Positions 59,560-64,000 of a stretch of DNA of 64,000 nt are shown here, piece by piece. The stretch comes from Microtetraspora sp. NBRC 16547 (GTDB lineage: Bacteria; Actinomycetota; Actinomycetes; Streptosporangiales; Streptosporangiaceae): the NCBI RefSeq assembly GCF_030268965.1, contig NZ_BSSE01000026.1, forward strand, positions 1 to 64,000, written 5' to 3'. The notes beneath the pieces were generated by a model that searched no databases, was not told the origin of the DNA, and saw nothing but the letters and a program-made list of their open reading frames with translations. The translations under genes and the position numbers were made by a program. Numbering within the stretch: position 1 is the first letter of the stretch; each line of letters begins with the position of its first letter.

Positions 59560-59636
59560 ACCGGAGACGGGCTGAACCGGAGACGGGCTGAACCGGAGAC
59601 GGGCTGAACCGGAGACGGGCTGAACCGGAGACGGGC
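59557..59636 (+). repeat. 16-bp tandem repeat, five copies, at nrdB stop
   Basis: Five exact copies of TGAACCGGAGACGGGC, the first starting with the nrdB stop codon. Every unit carries TGA. The array ends 46 bp before the 3' end of the convergent membrane protein gene. Confidence 0.95.
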
Positions 59637-59681
59637 CCGAACCCGGCCGGAGCCGCCTTCGGCGGGGCAGTGTCCGACGTC

Positions 59682-61259
59682 TCACGACGGCCCGGACGGC
59701 CTCAGCACGCGGGTGGCTCCGGCGATCAGGGCGGTGGCCAGGATCCAGCCTGCGGCGATGAGACCACCGGCCAGCCACTGCGTCCAGCCGACCGGCTCCC
59801 ACGCGCCGCGCTGGTCGAACAGGCTCACCGGGGCCAGCAGGTCGAGCGTGTAGAGGAGGGGGCTGAAGCTGCGCCGCTCGTCCAGACCGATCTGCGACGG
59901 GTGGTGGGCGGAGAACACCGCCGTGCCCAGGGCGAGCAGCAGGGTCGCCCACACGCCCGCCAGCCACGGGCGGTAGCCGTACCCGACCATGACGTCGAGC
60001 AGCCAGCCCCAGAGCCTTCCGGGAAGCCGGAGCGTCCTCCGCCGGCTGCGCTGCTTGGCCAGGAGCACCCTCCGCGCGTCGGACTCGTGCCCGATCCGCC
60101 GGAAGTAGGCGGCGAGCTGCTCGTACGGCTGCGGCCGATATCCGTCGGGGTCGCGCCGCAGCCAGGCCAGCCGGTCGGAGAGCCGGGCCGGCCCGCGCAG
60201 CGACTCATACGTTGTCTCGTTGAGGTGGACGGCCCCCGGATAGCAGTCCGGTCGGTCGAGCAGCACGCCGATGCGCGAGTAGCCGAGGTTGATCTCGCCC
60301 TCGACCGAGGCGGGGGTGAGGATGAGCTCGTCGACCTGCATGTGGCTCAGATGCAGCGCGCGGCCGGGCGCCTTCAACGTCGCCCGGTTGAAGGACAGCA
60401 CTCCGGTGATCCGCGCGCCGCGCAGCCGGATGCCGCCCTCGGCGGTGAAGCCCTCGCTGAATTCCACAGTGGTGGCCTGCAGGTGGTCGGCGTGCACGGC
60501 GTATGCCCCGGCCGGTCGACACGCGGTCGCGATGACGGACCGCTGCAGGTAGATGCCGCTGTTGAAACGGGCGCCGATCAGGCGCAGCGTCCCCGTGCTG
60601 CGGAGGCCGCGCAGGAACGCCCCGCCGTCCACGGTGAGGCCGCCCGCCCACAGTGCCGTGTGGCTCCGCGCGAGCCCGCGCGTCTCCGTCTCCTCCCGGC
60701 TGTACGGCGCCCGAGTGTCCTCGAGGAAGCTCTCCGAGCCTCGCGAGACGTCCTCGGGGGTGCCGATCGTCGCCCGGGACAGCCGGAACTGCCCGGTGAC
60801 ACGGGTGTTGTCCAGGCGCACCCCGGCCCGGATCGTGGACCCGTCGAGATCGAAAAGGCCGTCGATCACGGCCCGCCCGGCCTTGAACCTGCGGATGTCG
60901 CACCCGCGGAAGCGGACGCCTCTGGTGCGCGCGTCGTTGAGCGAGACCGCGCCGGGGATGTAGCAGTTCAGCAGGTGCAGTTTCGAGGTGAAGACCGCGT
61001 CGGACAGATTGAGGTCGCCGACGATCCGCGCCCCGGCGAGCCGGACGCCCGGCACCTCGCCCGGCCGGCCCTCCCGCATCCCGAGCAGCAGCGCGGCGAT
61101 CACCTGGGCGCGCACCACGCGCTCGCGGCCCCACGAGGCTCCGGTCGCGGGATCGTCTTTCTCGGTCTCGCGCAGATCGACCCAGGCGCCGGAGGGATAG
61201 GCGTCCCACAGCTTCCGCTCCGCCGGATTCAGCCGCCAGAAAGGCCGTGATCGTCCCAC
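59682..61259 (-). CDS. membrane protein with beta-helix-like repeats
   Basis: A 525-residue protein from GTG 61259. It opens VGRSRPFWRLNPAERKLWDA and contains a long repeat region (residues about 60-350) with a strand-turn pattern similar to pentapeptide or beta-helix proteins: VRLAGARIVGDLNLSDAVF, IDGLFDLDGSTIRAGVRLDN, GGIRLRGARITGVLSFNRAT. The C-terminus has a Tyr/Arg-rich stretch (AYFRRIGHESDARRVL) and two or three hydrophobic segments (LAGVWATLLLALGTAVFSA, LAGGLIAAGWILATALIAG). In actinobacteria such proteins are often annotated as membrane-associated oxidoreductases, without proven activity. I infer a scaffold on the inner face of the membrane. Confidence 0.8.
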   Translation of the reverse strand: MGRSRPFWRLNPAERKLWDAYPSGAWVDLRETEKDDPATGASWGRERVVRAQVIAALLLGMREGRPGEVPGVRLAGARIVGDLNLSDAVFTSKLHLLNCYIPGAVSLNDARTRGVRFRGCDIRRFKAGRAVIDGLFDLDGSTIRAGVRLDNTRVTGQFRLSRATIGTPEDVSRGSESFLEDTRAPYSREETETRGLARSHTALWAGGLTVDGGAFLRGLRSTGTLRLIGARFNSGIYLQRSVIATACRPAGAYAVHADHLQATTVEFSEGFTAEGGIRLRGARITGVLSFNRATLKAPGRALHLSHMQVDELILTPASVEGEINLGYSRIGVLLDRPDCYPGAVHLNETTYESLRGPARLSDRLAWLRRDPDGYRPQPYEQLAAYFRRIGHESDARRVLLAKQRSRRRTLRLPGRLWGWLLDVMVGYGYRPWLAGVWATLLLALGTAVFSAHHPSQIGLDERRSFSPLLYTLDLLAPVSLFDQRGAWEPVGWTQWLAGGLIAAGWILATALIAGATRVLRPSGPS

Positions 61260-61424
61260 CCGACGGACTGTATATCTAGATCGCCCGGATCGTCCCGGCG
61301 ATCTCTTCGAAAAGGGCGTCCTCGTCGTCGATGTCGGTGGCGAGGGTGACGACGCAGGTCGTGCCCTTGCGTCGCCTCGCCGGGAACACAACCGTTCCAA
61401 CGGCACACATACCCGGTCAAGCCG

Positions 61425-62615
61425 TCAATCGCAGCCGCAGCCGCAATCGCAGTCACAACAGCAGTCGTCGCAGCACCCGCCGCCCTCGCCGGCGCCGGAT
61501 CCGCCGCCGGACCCGTGCCCGGAGCCGCAGCACCGGCCGCAGCAGTCCGCGCAGTCGCAACATCCGTCACATCCGTCACACCCGTCACAGCGGCCGGCAT
61601 AGCAGCGGTCGTCCCACGACTCGTCCCGCAGGCGGCTCCACGACGGCCGGTAGAGGCCGCAGGTCAGGAAGGTGAGCATGCCCGCCAGCGCACCGCGTAC
61701 CGGATCCGGCGCCGCGCCCGCCCGGTGCTCAGGGGTGGGGTGACCGGTATGCGGGTCGAGGGCGCGGTGACCGAAGGTACGGGCGATCGCGCGCCGGGTC
61801 TCGTCCACGAGCAGCGCCTCGGCGAGATGCCGCTCCTCCAGGTCGAGATCCGCCACGGCCAGGCGCAGACCGTGCAGCGCGTCGTCGCAGAGCCGGCGGG
61901 CCTCGGAAAGCGTCGTCCCGGTCGCGGCCAGCGGGTTGAACGCTCCGCGCGCCACGTCGTCGTCCAGGTCCTCGACCGCGTCGAGCAGGTGCGCGATCCG
62001 CCCGAAGAGCCGGCCGGCCTCCCGGAGCGCCTCGGCGTTGTGCGGCGTTCGCGCGAGCGTGGCGGTGTGCGCGAACGCCGCCGCGACGGCGGTCTCGGTT
62101 GGCTCGGTGAGGTCGAGCAGGGACAGTCCGGGCGTTCTCTCCCGCTCGGCCTGGCGTTCCGGGACCGAGACGAGTCCAGACGTGTCGAACCCGAGTGCCC
62201 CGCCTCCGCGGCCCGCCGCGGCTGTCCAGGAGCCGGCGATGAGGCGGAGCGGCGCTCCGGCGAAGCGGCGGCCGGCCGTCCCGTCACCGTCGGCCGCGTG
62301 GTCGCGGATCTTGCCCGAAGCGAGCGCGAGTGAGACCGCGGCGGCGAGCCGCGCGCCCTCCGCCCGCGAGGAGACCACCTCCGCGCGCCGGAAACCGCGC
62401 AGCGGGCACGGGCCGGCCACCCGGCGCGCCGTGGATTCGGGGCGCTGGGCCTCGGTCAGCACGGAGAGCACGAGCCCGTCGTAGTTCGTCGCGGCCCTGG
62501 CGAGCTGCCCGTGCCTGTCCCGTAGGGTCAGGCACATCCCGCACAGATGAGCCCGCCACGCCTGGTGCAGTCGCGGGCAGGAGTGGCGCGCGCACGGCCG
62601 AAGGATTCCGAACAC
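61425..62615 (-). CDS. DUF5685-family protein with Cys-rich tail
   Basis: A 396-residue protein. GTG 62615 follows GAAGGGGCATTC. It begins VFGILRPCARHSCPRLHQAW, RAHLCGMCLTLRDRHG, the usual DUF5685 start with four Cys. The middle is helical with ETAVAAAFAHTATLAR and HLLDAVEDLDDDVARGAFNP, the latter similar to the Asp-rich motifs of helical metal enzymes. The last 59 residues contain 20 Cys, starting CYAGRCDGCDGCDGCCDC and ending CCCDCDCGCGCD, split by a Gly/Ser linker. The tail may bind several metal ions or iron-sulfur centres. The family function is unknown to me; the tail is a striking feature. Confidence 0.85.
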   Translation of the reverse strand: MFGILRPCARHSCPRLHQAWRAHLCGMCLTLRDRHGQLARAATNYDGLVLSVLTEAQRPESTARRVAGPCPLRGFRRAEVVSSRAEGARLAAAVSLALASGKIRDHAADGDGTAGRRFAGAPLRLIAGSWTAAAGRGGGALGFDTSGLVSVPERQAERERTPGLSLLDLTEPTETAVAAAFAHTATLARTPHNAEALREAGRLFGRIAHLLDAVEDLDDDVARGAFNPLAATGTTLSEARRLCDDALHGLRLAVADLDLEERHLAEALLVDETRRAIARTFGHRALDPHTGHPTPEHRAGAAPDPVRGALAGMLTFLTCGLYRPSWSRLRDESWDDRCYAGRCDGCDGCDGCCDCADCCGRCCGSGHGSGGGSGAGEGGGCCDDCCCDCDCGCGCD

Positions 62616-62874
62616 GAATGCCCCTTCTCCGTCCTGACGGGCCCCGGGCGTCGTGCCCGGCACGCCGTGTTTCGCGGTGATTATGACATCCAGTGGGGAT
62701 CTGGAGGGGTATGTCGGTCGGCTTCGCTCCGCATCGCTCCGGTGACGGTGTGGGGTGCCGTGAATCGACCATAGGTGTCAAGCCTTTCCGGAAAAGGCAT
62801 TCCCTCTCATTATTTTGGCGCGCAAAATAGGTATAAGCGGGACTCGCAGCGGTAATGACCCTGTGAGGTGTGAG

Positions 62875-63465
62875 ATGTCGCAGAAGCCATTCACCCGGCT
62901 CGCTCGATGGCTGGGATTCGACAGGAACCCGCTACGCCGCCGGTGTGACCGGATCGAGGCGATCACGAGATTGATCGCCGTCATGGGCGTGGCGGTCGCC
63001 GTCGTACTCGGGATCCTGTTCGGTGCCCGGGCGTACGGCGACGGCCTGCGGGCCGAGGCCGCTCAGGCGCACTCACGGCACCTGACCCGGGCGACGATGC
63101 TCCAGGACGTTCCGGCGCGCGGGCTGTCCCCGTCCGGGGTCGCCGTCGGGCACGGCCAGGCCGAGTGGACGACCGGCACCGGAGTCCACCGCACGGGCGT
63201 CGTCGAGGCGCCGCCGGGCAAGAGCGCCGGCGATGTCGTGCTGATCTGGACCGACGACCACGGCGCGCCCGTCCGGCGGCCTCAGGACCGGGAGACGACC
63301 GTCGTCGGCGCCATCACCGTGGGGGCCGGCCTGCCCACCGGGGCCGCCGCCCTGCTGGCCCTGCTCGTCCTGGCCACCCGTACAGTCAACCAGCGGCGCG
63401 CCACCCGCGTGTGGGAGGCGCAGTGGAGCGTCGTCGAGCCCATGTGGCGGATCAACGGTCGATGA
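62875..63465 (+). CDS. Rv1733c-like two-helix membrane protein
   Basis: A 196-residue protein starting ATG 62875 ([20 protein letters not shown]). [22 protein letters not shown], then [19 protein letters not shown], and a second helix [21 protein letters not shown] flank an extracellular domain. This is the architecture of Rv1733c-like proteins of mycobacteria and other actinobacteria, whose role is unknown. The 3' end overlaps the convergent glgC gene by 14 bp. Confidence 0.88.
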   Translation: MSQKPFTRLARWLGFDRNPLRRRCDRIEAITRLIAVMGVAVAVVLGILFGARAYGDGLRAEAAQAHSRHLTRATMLQDVPARGLSPSGVAVGHGQAEWTTGTGVHRTGVVEAPPGKSAGDVVLIWTDDHGAPVRRPQDRETTVVGAITVGAGLPTGAAALLALLVLATRTVNQRRATRVWEAQWSVVEPMWRINGR

Positions 63466-64000
63466 TCTCGTTCTTGCCGATCACCACGATGCCGCCGCGG
63501 GTCACCGCGAACCGCTGCCGGTCATGGTCGAGGTCGACGCCGATCCTGGCGCCGTCCGGGATCACCACGTTCTTGTCGATGATGGCGCGCCGGACGATCG
63601 CGCCCCGGCCGATCTTGACCGAGCCCATCAGCACCGAGTCCTCGACCAGCGAGTGCGAGTGGAGCACGACGCCGGGGGAGAGGATCGAGCGGACCGCCGT
63701 GCCGCCGGAGACGATGACGCCGGGGGACACCAGTGAGTCGAGGGCACGGCCGACCCGCTCGCCCTGGTTGTGCACGAACTTCGCCGGCGGTAGCGGGTCG
63801 TGCCCGGTGTAGATCGGCCACCGGCTGTTGTACAGGTTGAACATCGGAAGCGCCGAGATGAGGTCCATGTGCGCCTCGTAGTAGGCGTCCAGCGTCCCCA
63901 CGTCCCGCCAGTAGCCCCGGTCCCGCTCGGTGGAGCCGGGGACGACGTTGTGGGCGAAGTCGTACACCTCGGCGCCGCCCGACTTGACGAACATCGGGAT
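63452..64000 (-). CDS. glgC: glucose-1-phosphate adenylyltransferase, C-terminal part
   Basis: The 3' portion of a minus-strand gene that continues past the right window edge. It contains [35 protein letters not shown], then [19 protein letters not shown] and the left-handed beta-helix [36 protein letters not shown], as in GlgC. It makes ADP-glucose for glycogen or maltose-1-phosphate metabolism. The N-terminal nucleotidyltransferase part is outside the window. Confidence 0.95.
   Translation of the reverse strand: MPMFVKSGGAEVYDFAHNVVPGSTERDRGYWRDVGTLDAYYEAHMDLISALPMFNLYNSRWPIYTGHDPLPPAKFVHNQGERVGRALDSLVSPGVIVSGGTAVRSILSPGVVLHSHSLVEDSVLMGSVKIGRGAIVRRAIIDKNVVIPDGARIGVDLDHDRQRFAVTRGGIVVIGKNEIIDR

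Noticed and set aside
59557-59636. Possible CRISPR array
   Set aside because: Units of 16 bp are directly contiguous with no spacers, and no cas genes are in the window.

Overview
This 64-kb window comes from a high-GC Gram-positive actinobacterium. Support for that includes GTG and TTG starts, strong G/C third-position bias, a Gly-Cys-Gly-Val tRNA cluster, LAL-type LuxR and ECF regulators, an Rv1733c-like membrane protein, a stand-alone LigD-type polymerase and sugar ABC systems that lack their own ATPase. The gene set suggests the Streptosporangiales, but that placement is an inference.

Positions 1-8,050 are an accessory segment with lower GC than the rest. It holds the end of an IS1380-type transposase, several small orphan genes and a 756-residue membrane P-loop ATPase with KAP-NTPase architecture. 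The ATPase gene sits between two diverged direct repeats of about 130 bp. A complete IS701-type insertion sequence with perfect 18-bp ends lies at the right border. Four short motif pairs with an 11-bp period occur here and look like remnants of integrase or attachment sequences.

Positions 8,300-23,700 are ordinary chromosomal housekeeping and stress genes: PsiE, two VOC proteins, a tandem GNAT, and a MarR/pirin pair with two clear operators. They are followed by two ECF sigma factors, each with a membrane partner, a MarR-SDR-membrane-SGNH cluster, a polar amino-acid ABC transporter, DUF2203, Nudix and CbiX-like proteins.

Positions 23,800-33,920 hold the most striking system: a LacI-regulated operon encoding a sugar-type ABC importer, four consecutive ADP-ribosylglycohydrolase-family enzymes and a ribokinase, with two perfect LacI operators in front and an 18-bp hairpin behind. 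I infer uptake of one or more ribosyl (ADP-ribose-like or nucleoside-like) compounds, hydrolytic release of ribose, and phosphorylation to ribose 5-phosphate. A CaiB-type CoA transferase and a CitE-like lyase follow.

Positions 36,200-38,400 are a decayed locus. They contain a frameshifted diol/glycerol dehydratase small subunit, the first 14 codons of its reactivase, and a GntR regulator that is truncated and frameshifted. A TIM-barrel isomerase/epimerase, an unrecognised beta-rich protein and the LigD-type polymerase follow.

Positions 42,000-48,700 form a LAL regulator / alpha-beta hydrolase (Cys nucleophile) / GMC oxidoreductase cluster. Next come the tRNA cluster, glmS and an amide-utilisation operon (fmdB, amiS, fmdA). 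A TctC-like lipoprotein precedes a cobalamin riboswitch that leads into class I ribonucleotide reductase genes (nrdA-nrdB). The window ends with a membrane protein carrying an extended repeat region, a DUF5685 protein with a Cys-rich tail, the Rv1733c-like protein and the 3' part of glgC. Short tandem repeats at gene ends and between genes recur through the second half.
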